Source: DATDPM01 sp041498815 (GTDB lineage: Bacteria; Pseudomonadota; Alphaproteobacteria; DATDPM01). From it: a stretch of DNA of 24,351 nucleotides. This document shows, in pieces, positions 12,333 to 19,104 of the stretch; the stretch's first letter is position 1, and every line of letters begins with the position of its first letter. Below the pieces are notes generated by a model. That model was not told the origin of the DNA. It searched no databases and saw only the letters and a list, made by a program, of their open reading frames with translations. Position numbers and translations under genes: made by a program. The DNA is taken from positions 1 through 24,351 of the forward strand of contig JBGQJC010000038.1 in NCBI GenBank assembly GCA_041498815.1, given 5' to 3'.

Positions 12333-12947
12333 TTACAGCCGCCGGAACACCGCGAAGGTGAACTTCTGCAGGGCCTCCGCGGGCGTGACATGCACGCCGG
12401 TTTCGTGGGCCATCAGCGAATAGCCGGGCCCCAGACGGGCGGATAGGCTCTCGCTGCTGTAACGCTGCACCGGCAGCCCGCTGCATCGCTCCGGGCCGTC
12501 CAGGGCGAACGCGGCCATGATCACGATGCCGCCGGCCTTGGTCCCGGCTTCGAGCGCGGCGAGGTAAGCATCTTGCGTCTCGCGGCTTATGAGAAAGTGA
12601 AATACCGCCCGGTCATGCCACAGGTCGTAGGCCCGTGGAGGCTTCCACGAGGTGATATCCGCCTCGATCCAGCCGACGGCTCCGGCCTTGGGTCCGAGGC
12701 GCTCCTTTGCGTAGGCCAACGCCGCCGGGGAAATGTCCAGGACCGTGAGGTCTTTGAACCCTTGATCGAGAAGATGATCGGCGAGGTTCGATGCGCCGCC
12801 GCCGACATCGATGATGGAGGCGGACTTCGTCAAACCAAGCTTCGCGATCAGCGACAGCGAAGGCTCCGGCCGCGCTTGGTACCAGCTGACTTTCGTCGGG
12901 GCCCGCGTTTGGTAGATGTTCTCCCAATGGGAGCGCATATCGGTCAT
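12333..12947 (-). CDS. class I SAM-dependent methyltransferase
   Basis: The gene encodes 204 aa. Motif I is IIDVGGGASNLADHLL at 45-60 and motif II is LTVLDIS at about 67-73. ERLG is followed by WIEADITSWKP (motif III) and YDLWHDRAVFHFL. The DLWHDRAVFHFL and AFALDGPERCSGLPVQRY blocks mark a widespread bacterial family of small cytosolic methyltransferases of unsettled substrate, related by fold to thiopurine-type enzymes. The N-terminus HWENIYQTRAPTKVSWYQ is also typical. Met4 is an alternative start. A 13-bp palindrome CGGAACGGTTCCG at 12948-12960 touches the start codon and may be an operator or translation-start structure. Confidence 0.88.
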   Translation of the reverse strand: MTDMRSHWENIYQTRAPTKVSWYQARPEPSLSLIAKLGLTKSASIIDVGGGASNLADHLLDQGFKDLTVLDISPAALAYAKERLGPKAGAVGWIEADITSWKPPRAYDLWHDRAVFHFLISRETQDAYLAALEAGTKAGGIVIMAAFALDGPERCSGLPVQRYSSESLSARLGPGYSLMAHETGVHVTPAEALQKFTFAVFRRL

Positions 12948-13142
12948 CGGAACGGTTCCGCCATTCGAGCCTGCTTGGTTACTTGGCCGGTCCCTCCCTC
13001 TTCCGCAATGCGGGAGGGCGTTCTTACGCCTGCTGCCGGGCCAAGAGGCGGTTGCGGCGGGTCTTGGTTCTCAAAGTCATTGCGGGCATAATCGAGGGCA
13101 TCCGGCCGCGGGTGCCGGCGCACCGCATAATGGGGGGTTCCG

Positions 13143-13382
13143 ATGGGCCGTTTCCCGATGAATAGTTTGGTGATTGCCGGGGCGATTTTTGTCGTCCTCG
13201 GATTGCTCGGGTTCGCGATTCCCATCATTACGACCCAGCAGACCGAGGAAGTGGCCAAGATCGGGGACCTAAAGCTTCAGACCACGGAAAGCACCTCGCA
13301 CACCGTCCCGCCGTTCCTTGCCGGCGGCGTCTTGGCTCTCGGTGTCGTATTGATCGGCGCGGGTTTCTACCGGAAGCGCTAG
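13143..13382 (+). CDS. small two-helix membrane protein
   Basis: The gene encodes 79 aa. The ATG at 13143 follows GGGGGG with suitable spacing; Met6 at 13158 lacks a ribosome site but gives a more usual N-terminus. Helix 1 is about 7-28 (NSLVIAGAIFVVLGLLGFAI) and helix 2 about 56-74 (FLAGGVLALGVVLIGAGFY). The loop between, with EEVAKIGDLKLQTTESTSHT, is hydrophilic. It looks like a conserved small inner-membrane protein family, but I cannot name it or assign a function. It converges on the permease, with eight bases between stops. Confidence 0.72.
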   Translation: MGRFPMNSLVIAGAIFVVLGLLGFAIPIITTQQTEEVAKIGDLKLQTTESTSHTVPPFLAGGVLALGVVLIGAGFYRKR

Positions 13383-13390
13383 GGCGAAAC

Positions 13391-14785
13391 CTAAGCCGGC
13401 TGGCGGGCGAGCAGGCTGTTGCGGCGGGAATAGCCGAAGTAGACGACGAGGCCGATCGCGAGCCAGATGAAGAAGCGGAGCCAAGTCACGGCCGGCAGGC
13501 TCGCCATCAGATAGCCGCAGAAGACGATCCCGAGAATAGGAATCAGGGGCGACCACGGCGTGCGGAAGGGCCGCGGCAGGTCGGGCTTGGAGATGCGCAA
13601 AGCAATGACTCCCGCGCAGACCATGACGAAGGCCGCCAGCGTGCCGATGTTGACGAGTTGTGCAACACCTTCAATTGGCGTGAATCCCGCGATCAAAGCC
13701 ATGACGACGCCCGAGGCCAGGATGACGCGGACGGGCGTGCGCGTCATGGGGTGGACCGCGGCGAAAACCGGCGGCAGCAAACCGTCGCGCGAAATGGCGA
13801 GAAAAACGCGGGTCAGCCCGAAATAAAGAACCAGCATCACGGTGGTGAGGCCGGCGATGGCGCCCACCGCGATGACGGCGCCGGCGGAAGTGTATCCGAT
13901 CCGCAGCAAGGCATCGGCGACGGGGCTCGCGACATTGAGAGTCCCGTAGGGCACGATGCCGGTCAAAAGGCCCGAGACCACGATGTAAAGAATCGTGCAC
14001 AAGGCGAGCGACGCCAGGATTCCGACCGGCAGGTCGCGGGCGGGGTTGCGCGCTTCCTCGGCGGCGGTGGAGACGGCGTCGAAACCGATATAGGCGAAGA
14101 AGATGAGCGCCGCCCCTTGCATCACCCCGCCCCAGCCGAACGGCATGAAGGGATGCCAGTTCACGGGGTTGACGTTGAAAACCGCGAGCGAGATGAAGAG
14201 GGCGAGCACGGCGAGCTTCACCGCCACCATGACGGCGTTGAAATGGGCGCTCACCTTGACGCCGATGCTGAGCAAAACGCCCAACAACAAAATGATCAGC
14301 GCCGCCGGCAGATTTACGATTCCGGCAAGCTGGTGGTCGTAGGGACTATGCAACAGCGACACGGGTATTGGAATCCCCATGCTGGTGAGGGCGTCGTTCA
14401 AATAGCTCGCCCAGCCCAGGGCGACCGTCGGCACCGACACGCCGTATTCCAAAAGCAGGTCCCAGCCGATGATCCAGGCGGCGAATTCACCGAGGCCGGC
14501 ATAGGCGTAACCATAGGCGCTGCCGCAGCCGCCGATGGCGGAGGCCAATTCGGCGTAGGCGAGGGCGGCGAAGGCGCAGGCGAGCCCTGAGACCACGTAG
14601 GACAGCACGATTCCGGGCCCGGCATAGGTCGCGGCGGCGTGGCCGGTGAGGACGAAGATGCCGGCCCCGATGATGCAGCCGATCCCGAGCACGGTGAGGT
14701 CGATGGGCCCCAGCACCCGCCGGAGCTTTCCTTCGTGTATGAGATCGGCGTTAATGGATTTCGTGCGCCAGAGATCCATGGCCAT
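13391..14785 (-). CDS. APC superfamily amino-acid permease (CAT type)
   Basis: The gene encodes 464 aa. It starts at MAMDLWRTKSINADLIHEG; the open frame beyond 14785 overlaps the divergent gene and is not permease-like. No clear Shine-Dalgarno precedes it. It has about twelve membrane helices. Helix 1 carries the unwound substrate motif IGCIIGAGIFVLTG, followed by AGPGIVLSYVVSGLACAFAALAYAELAS (helix 2) and helix 6 FFAYIGFDAVSTAAEEARNPARDLP, the APC signature. These place it with the cationic amino acid transporter-like branch (YhdG/CAT). It moves an amino acid, probably by proton symport, across the inner membrane; specificity is not predictable. It is divergent from the SprT-like gene. Confidence 0.93.
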   Translation of the reverse strand: MAMDLWRTKSINADLIHEGKLRRVLGPIDLTVLGIGCIIGAGIFVLTGHAAATYAGPGIVLSYVVSGLACAFAALAYAELASAIGGCGSAYGYAYAGLGEFAAWIIGWDLLLEYGVSVPTVALGWASYLNDALTSMGIPIPVSLLHSPYDHQLAGIVNLPAALIILLLGVLLSIGVKVSAHFNAVMVAVKLAVLALFISLAVFNVNPVNWHPFMPFGWGGVMQGAALIFFAYIGFDAVSTAAEEARNPARDLPVGILASLALCTILYIVVSGLLTGIVPYGTLNVASPVADALLRIGYTSAGAVIAVGAIAGLTTVMLVLYFGLTRVFLAISRDGLLPPVFAAVHPMTRTPVRVILASGVVMALIAGFTPIEGVAQLVNIGTLAAFVMVCAGVIALRISKPDLPRPFRTPWSPLIPILGIVFCGYLMASLPAVTWLRFFIWLAIGLVVYFGYSRRNSLLARQPA

Positions 14786-15055
14786 CGATTGAGCGATTGA
14801 GGGGGTTCCGGTTTTTGGGTCCTGGTATCGGCGCCCGGCTAGCCGTGCAAATGCTGGGGTTCGATACGGCAGACTAAACCGGGGTCTGGGGCTATGCAAT
14901 CGGGTCCTGCCTTCCCGGCCCGCCCAAGCCCGCCGGGGGGTTTGCGAATCGGGTCCCGTTGTCAAGCGCCCAAATCGCTCAGGCCCCCTTCCCGCGCGGG
15001 CTCGCCCGAGGGTAAAATTTCGGCGGTCGGGAGAGGGCAAGGGCCGCAAGAGCCT

Positions 15056-15571
15056 ATGTCGGATATCGTGGGGACCGTCGGCGAGGTGGGGACGGCGTGG
15101 CGGCTGGAAGACCAGCTGCTCAACGCCTCGCATCTTGGCTATGCCTATGTGGAATGCCTCAGGTCCTCGGTCGAGGCGAGCCGGCGGGCCAAGATTCAGG
15201 CCGGCGCCGCTTATACAAGGGAACGGCGGATCGTGCTCAACGCGGCACTATTGAGGCCGGGGCGCGAGCGCGACCGCAACACCACTTTCCTTCATGAGTG
15301 CGCGCATATCCTGGCGGATCTTCGTCATGGCCGGAACTGCCGCCACGACCACCGCTGGGAACAGATGATGGAATTGCTGGGGCAAACCCCGGTGGTGCGC
15401 CACCGCATCGACTACATCTCGGCCGAGGCCCATGCGGTCGTGACCTGGCTGTGCGGGAATTGCGGCGAGCGTTACTACTTCGTCCGGGCGCCCCGGCGCC
15501 GGATCCAGGATTGCTATTGCCGCCCCTGCGGCCCGCGCCGCGGCGCGCTTCGGATCGAGGCCGGACGCTGA
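15056..15571 (+). CDS. SprT-like zinc metalloprotein
   Basis: The gene encodes 171 aa. The catalytic motif is H80-E81-C-A-H84 (FLHECAHILADL), followed by RHGRNCRHDHRWEQMM, where H97 or H99 can be the third zinc ligand. A C-terminal zinc ribbon follows: C133-x2-C136 and C155-x2-C158, with an extra C153. This is the SprT/Spartan-like domain layout, with HExxH and then a Zn-ribbon. Eukaryotic Spartan cleaves DNA-protein crosslinks; the bacterial role is poorly defined. The frame is open upstream to 14894, but the ATG at 15056 gives the normal family N-terminus (no strong ribosome site). It is divergent from the permease. Confidence 0.85.
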   Translation: MSDIVGTVGEVGTAWRLEDQLLNASHLGYAYVECLRSSVEASRRAKIQAGAAYTRERRIVLNAALLRPGRERDRNTTFLHECAHILADLRHGRNCRHDHRWEQMMELLGQTPVVRHRIDYISAEAHAVVTWLCGNCGERYYFVRAPRRRIQDCYCRPCGPRRGALRIEAGR

Positions 15572-15794
15572 ATTTCGCGGTTCCCGGATAACGCGGAATT
15601 CATTCTCGGCCCGCGCCGCCGGTTGCCGGCCCCAAGGCCGCCAAACCCCGATCCGGCTTCAGAGGCCCCGATGGGGGGCCGCCGTCCGGCCCCTCAGGCC
15701 GCCTCTAGGGCCTATAAAATACCCGCCCGGCGGCGGTATCTTCGGCGCAGGAAACCCGGCCTACCCCCGTGAAAATCCATAGGCCCCAGAGCCC

Positions 15795-16364
15795 ATGACG
15801 GACCGTTCCGACGACGAACTCTTGCGGCTCTCGGCGGACGGGGATCAGGAGGCCTTCGCCAGCCTGGTGGGGCGCCATCTGGGGCGCGCCGGAAAGCTCG
15901 CGGCACGGGTGACCGGAAACCGGGCGGATGCGGAGGATGCCGTGCAGGAGGCATTTTTGCGGGTTTGGCTGAAGGCCCCGGAATGGCGGCCGGAAGCCTC
16001 GGGCGGGGCCAAATTCTCGACCTGGTTCTACCGGGTCCTGATGAATTTATGCATCGACCGCACGAGAAGGATTCAGCCCGGGCCGCTCGATGCGGCGGGT
16101 GAGATCGTCGATCCGCACCCCGACAGTTTCGACATACTGGCGTCGAACGAAACCACGCGCCGGGTGGCGGCGGCGGTGGCGAAACTTCCCGACCGCCAGC
16201 GCGCGGCGCTCGCTCTTTGCCACTACGAAGGGATGAGCAATACCGAGGCCGCGGCGATCTTGGACTTGAGCGTCGGCGCGGTCGAATCCCTGCTGGTGCG
16301 GGCGCGGCGGAACTTGAGGGGAGCCTTGGCGGAATTCGTGGGGGATGAAAAGGGGGAGAGATGA
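15795..16364 (+). CDS. ECF-type RNA polymerase sigma factor
   Basis: The gene encodes 189 aa. Region 2 is clear (LVGRHLGRAGKLAARVTGNR, DAEDAVQEAFLRVWLKAPEW, then KFSTWFYRVLMNLCIDRTRR). Region 4 contains LPDRQRAALALCHYEGMSNT, EAAAILDLSVGAVESLLVRA, RRNLRGAL. The linker between, about 95-125, is short as in ECF factors. It directs core RNA polymerase to stress or envelope promoters. It is the first gene of a three-gene operon: the stop overlaps the anti-sigma start by ATGA, ensuring coupled synthesis. The 223-base leader is GC-rich, with hairpin potential and a TATAAAAT run near 15713-15720. Confidence 0.95.
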   Translation: MTDRSDDELLRLSADGDQEAFASLVGRHLGRAGKLAARVTGNRADAEDAVQEAFLRVWLKAPEWRPEASGGAKFSTWFYRVLMNLCIDRTRRIQPGPLDAAGEIVDPHPDSFDILASNETTRRVAAAVAKLPDRQRAALALCHYEGMSNTEAAAILDLSVGAVESLLVRARRNLRGALAEFVGDEKGER

Positions 16365-16789
16365 ACAGCGAACGGTTACAAGAAATTCTCGATGCTTACG
16401 GCGCCGATTCCGGCCGCTGGCCGGACGCCGAGCGTGCGGGAGCCCTGGCGCTTTTGGCCCAGTCAGGAGAGGCGCGGCTGCACCGGGACCAAGCCAAGCG
16501 CCTCGATGCGCTGCTGGACGGTGCCGCCGGTCTTATCGAGCTTCGCCTCAGCGCCGAGGGAATTGCGGCCGGGGTGTCGGCTGCGACCCGCAATGTGCGG
16601 ATGCTTCCCAAGCGGGATCTGCGGCCGTCGTTCGGCTGGCCGGGCCTTGCCGGGCTTGCCGCCGCGGCACTCGCCGGATTCGTGGTTGGGTGGCTCGGCC
16701 TTGCCGGAGACTTCTACGTATTCAACACGCGCGCGCCGGTTTCGGACCAGTCGCCGGGCGCGGCGCTCACGGAGGTGGAGCCATGGTGA
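16361..16789 (+). CDS. membrane-anchored anti-sigma factor-like protein
   Basis: The gene encodes 142 aa. The start overlaps the sigma-factor stop (ATGA). The cytosolic N-terminus has ERLQEILDAYGADSGRWPDA, a pattern seen in proteins encoded directly after ECF sigma genes in Alphaproteobacteria. One transmembrane helix spans about 93-115 (WPGLAGLAAAALAGFVVGWL). A short periplasmic tail of ~28 residues follows. It lacks the HxxxCxxC zinc motif of ZAS anti-sigmas. It would hold the sigma factor at the membrane until a periplasmic signal arrives; this is inferred from position and topology. It overlaps the next gene by seven bases. Confidence 0.82.
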   Translation: MNSERLQEILDAYGADSGRWPDAERAGALALLAQSGEARLHRDQAKRLDALLDGAAGLIELRLSAEGIAAGVSAATRNVRMLPKRDLRPSFGWPGLAGLAAAALAGFVVGWLGLAGDFYVFNTRAPVSDQSPGAALTEVEPW

Positions 16790-17307
16790 CGCTTACTCCC
16801 CGCGGCACCAATTGGGTGCTGGCGGTGCTTTTCGTTTCGCTGGCGCTCAACATGTTCGTCGCCGGCTTGGTTGTCGCCCATAAGCTTCGCCACGGGCCCC
16901 ACGGCGTGGGCGAATGGCAGCAGCGCGGCGACAACGAGCGGCCGATGCACGGCTTCATCGATCGGCTGGCGGGCAATCTTTCTCCCGACGACCGGGGGAA
17001 ATTCATGGCCGCGATCGGCGATTACCGCGCCGAGCTGACGATTGCGGATCAGGCGATGCGCCAAGCCCGCAACAAGGTCCATGACGCGATGGCGGCCGAT
17101 CCCTTCGACCGCAACGCGCTCGAGACCGCTTTCGGCGAGGTCCGCGCCCGCATGCAGGACGTGCAAAAGATCATGCACACCGCGATCGCGGACGCCGCCG
17201 CGCGCCTTTCCCCCGAGTCGCGCAAGAATCTTTCCAACTGGGACCGCAAAGACCAGGGTAGGGACAAGGACCAGGACAAGGACCAAGGCAGGGACCAGAA
17301 CAAGTGA
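16783..17307 (+). CDS. periplasmic heavy-metal-resistance/CpxP-like sensor protein
   Basis: The gene encodes 174 aa. The ATG at 16783 lies inside the end of the anti-sigma gene, with GGAGG/TGGAG just upstream. An N-terminal anchor spans 11-33 (WVLAVLFVSLALNMFVAGLVV). The periplasmic helical domain has two LSPxxR elements (LSPDDR 66-71, LSPESR 142-147) bracketing helices with RxELTIADQAMRQARNKVHD, the Metal_resist/CpxP/Spy-type layout. The last ~22 residues are a Lys/Asp/Gln/Arg repeat (DQGRDKDQDKDQGRDQNK) encoded by a tandem DNA repeat at about 17255-17302. It probably senses or buffers metal or envelope stress and signals to the sigma/anti-sigma pair. Confidence 0.85.
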   Translation: MVTLTPRGTNWVLAVLFVSLALNMFVAGLVVAHKLRHGPHGVGEWQQRGDNERPMHGFIDRLAGNLSPDDRGKFMAAIGDYRAELTIADQAMRQARNKVHDAMAADPFDRNALETAFGEVRARMQDVQKIMHTAIADAAARLSPESRKNLSNWDRKDQGRDKDQDKDQGRDQNK

Positions 17308-17347
17308 CCGAGGCCGCGATCGCCGTCAACCGCACCCCCGGGCTTTT

Positions 17348-18016
17348 CTAAGCTTCGAGCGGCGCGAGGCATTCCGGGTCGTCGTTTTGCTGCGAGTTGA
17401 CCCGCGTGCTCACCTTGCGGAATGCCATCTTATCCGGGGCGTAAGGTCGAAGCAGCGCCTGGGCGCCGTCGCTGTCGGTGGCGGGATCGAGCCAGGCGCC
17501 GTAATCCGCCGGGTCGAGAATGACCGGCATGCGGTCGTGGATTTGGCTCAGAAGCGCGTTCGCTTGCGTCACGATAATCGTGAAGGACTGGATCGCAGGG
17601 ATGCCTTTGTCCCAGCGCTCCCATAGCCCGGCGAAGGCGAAGAGGGCCCCGTTTTTGAGGCCGATGAAATAGGGCTGCTTGCCGGTTTTTTCCGCGTGCC
17701 ACTCGAAGAAGCCGTCGGCCGGCACCAGGCAGCGGCGCGACTTGAAAGCCGCGCGGTAGGCGGGCTTGGCGGCGACGGTTTCGGCCCGCGCATTGATCAT
17801 CGAGAATTTTGAATCCGGCCCCTGCGACCAGGATGGAATGAGACCCCACCGCAGCAACGCCAGTTCGCGCCCGCCGTCCTCGGTGGGCCGCACCACCGCG
17901 GCGTCCTGGCTGGGTGCTATATTGTAGCGCGGGGGAAAATTCGGCAACGGCCCGGTGATGCGGAACAATTGCCGCATCGCCTCCGCCGGCGTCGTCAGGG
18001 AATAGCGCCCGCACAT
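17348..18016 (-). CDS. yedK: SOS response-associated peptidase, YedK/HMCES family
   Basis: The gene encodes 222 aa, full length. It starts MCGRYSL, so removing Met exposes the catalytic Cys2. The other active-site residues sit at the same numbers as in E. coli YedK: N75 (SMINARAET), E105 (GFFEWH) and H160 (QIHDRMP). The protein forms a thiazolidine crosslink to abasic sites in single-stranded DNA and so shields them. R-x2-P region RYNIAPSQ and RCLVPADGFFEW are further hallmarks. No LexA-type box was identified upstream. It converges on the CpxP-like gene. Confidence 0.96.
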   Translation of the reverse strand: MCGRYSLTTPAEAMRQLFRITGPLPNFPPRYNIAPSQDAAVVRPTEDGGRELALLRWGLIPSWSQGPDSKFSMINARAETVAAKPAYRAAFKSRRCLVPADGFFEWHAEKTGKQPYFIGLKNGALFAFAGLWERWDKGIPAIQSFTIIVTQANALLSQIHDRMPVILDPADYGAWLDPATDSDGAQALLRPYAPDKMAFRKVSTRVNSQQNDDPECLAPLEA

Positions 18017-18141
18017 GGGGCAAGAATATCAGAAACGGCGGCGCGGGTTGCGGCGGCGCCGAGCCATCTTCTTGCGGGCAGTATCCGAAAAGTTGCAATC
18101 TAAGGTTCCAGCCTAAGCCCACTCGGAAATGCCGGCCCAAA

Positions 18142-18885
18142 ATGCACCTTCTATCGAAGATATCGGGCGTCGCCTTTCTTGCGTCAGTCGTCACGTGCTG
18201 TCCCTTCGCGATCGGCGATGGGCTTGCGTCAGAACCAGTTCCGTTCGTGGGATGCGCGGGAGACGGGCAAGTGGGGCCGGTCGAACCGCCGACAGGCGAT
18301 GCAAAGGTGGTTGACGCCGATGCCGGCATTGCCCGCGAGCTCGCTTATTATCAAGCATCCGAATCCTTCGGCATTCTCGCTCCTAAAGGATGGCATTGTT
18401 TTTACCGGTATGGTTCAAGCGGAAGGACGTTGGTTGTTGCGCCGACCGAGAATGTCAAAACAGCGTCTGCAACTCCCCTCGACGGCGCTGCGGTCGTTCT
18501 GAGGCTCGACTATGGAGGCACCTCAGGTAGATTCGCCGTAGCGATGGCTGCGGCCAGGCTCTTTCCCCAAGAAGAGCGAGACTACATACAGCGCGTCATC
18601 GATGAAAAAATGGTTCCGAAGGAAGAATTTCACTTCGGTCCTTATCCCGACGACGTGATGACCTATAAGACGGCGTACATGGTTGAAATTGAGACGCCCG
18701 CAGACCGGGACGGTTTCGGAACGTCCGAGTGGCTTAAAAAATCGTCTGATCCGGTTTATACCGTCGCAACCTTGCTCGATCCCGGTGAGGAGCCAAATTT
18801 ACTTACTCTCAAAGTAAGACTGCCGCCCGAACTGCGCTATCTTAAGCCCGCAATCATCGCGAATTTTGAATCCGCAGCCAAGTAA
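18142..18885 (+). CDS. conserved secreted hypothetical protein
   Basis: The gene encodes 247 aa. A signal peptide covers about 1-29 (MHLLSKISGVAFLASVVTCC, then GDGLA-SEP). The mature protein begins VPFVGCAGDGQVGPVEPPTG, followed by LAYYQASESFGILAPKGWHC, YGSSGRTLVVAP, LDYGGTSGRFAVAM, HFGPYPDDVMTYK and a final VRLPPELRYLKPAI. The strings GQVGPV, APKGWHC, YGGTSGRF and PY/PDD look like a family of periplasmic proteins I recall only as hypothetical. Codon use is less GC-biased than neighbours, suggesting later arrival. It lies directly upstream of the left direct repeat. Confidence 0.78.
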   Translation: MHLLSKISGVAFLASVVTCCPFAIGDGLASEPVPFVGCAGDGQVGPVEPPTGDAKVVDADAGIARELAYYQASESFGILAPKGWHCFYRYGSSGRTLVVAPTENVKTASATPLDGAAVVLRLDYGGTSGRFAVAMAAARLFPQEERDYIQRVIDEKMVPKEEFHFGPYPDDVMTYKTAYMVEIETPADRDGFGTSEWLKKSSDPVYTVATLLDPGEEPNLLTLKVRLPPELRYLKPAIIANFESAAK

Positions 18886-18895
18886 GCGGTCCCGC

Positions 18896-19040
18896 GCGGT
18901 TGCGTGGGCGCCTGGGCTCCGCCACAATCGGGCCAACATCGTATGACATAGAGAATGCTTATGACGATGGCCGTGCGCATCCACGAGACCGGCGGGCCCG
19001 AGGTCCTGAGATACGAAAACATCGCGGTGCCGGCGCCGGG
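18896..19040 (+). repeat. left 145-bp direct repeat: orphan copy of the qor promoter and 5' end
   Basis: It aligns without gaps to 21872-22016, with nine mismatches I counted. It contains TTGCGT-17-CACAAT (promoter copy), the leader, the ATG at 18961 and 26-27 codons identical to qor except two silent or conservative changes. Homology stops abruptly at 19040, eight bases before the DUF2339 stop codon. Confidence 0.92.
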
Positions 19041-19104
19041 ATCGGTTATCCCGCCGTTCCGCCGTTCTTCTGGCCGAAGACGAATTTCGTGTAGAACCAG
19101 CTGA
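18961..19104 (+). pseudogene. truncated quinone oxidoreductase 5' fragment
   Basis: It starts MTMAVRIHETGGPEVLRYEN like the intact gene at 21937, keeps 26 to 27 codons, then runs into sequence antisense to the 3' end of the DUF2339 gene and stops at TGA 19102-19104 (47 aa). The ribosome site is AGAGA instead of AGGGA. Any product would lack both the catalytic and the NADPH-binding domains. Confidence 0.85.

Noticed and set aside
12998..13020. Hairpin CCGC-AAT-GCGG with flanking CCCTC/GAGGG as a terminator
   Set aside because: No T-tract follows on either strand, and it lies upstream of, not after, the adjacent genes.
15748..15772. GGAAAC and CGTGAA as an autoregulated ECF promoter upstream of the sigma gene
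   Set aside because: The spacer is only about 12 bases; ECF promoters need about 16-17.
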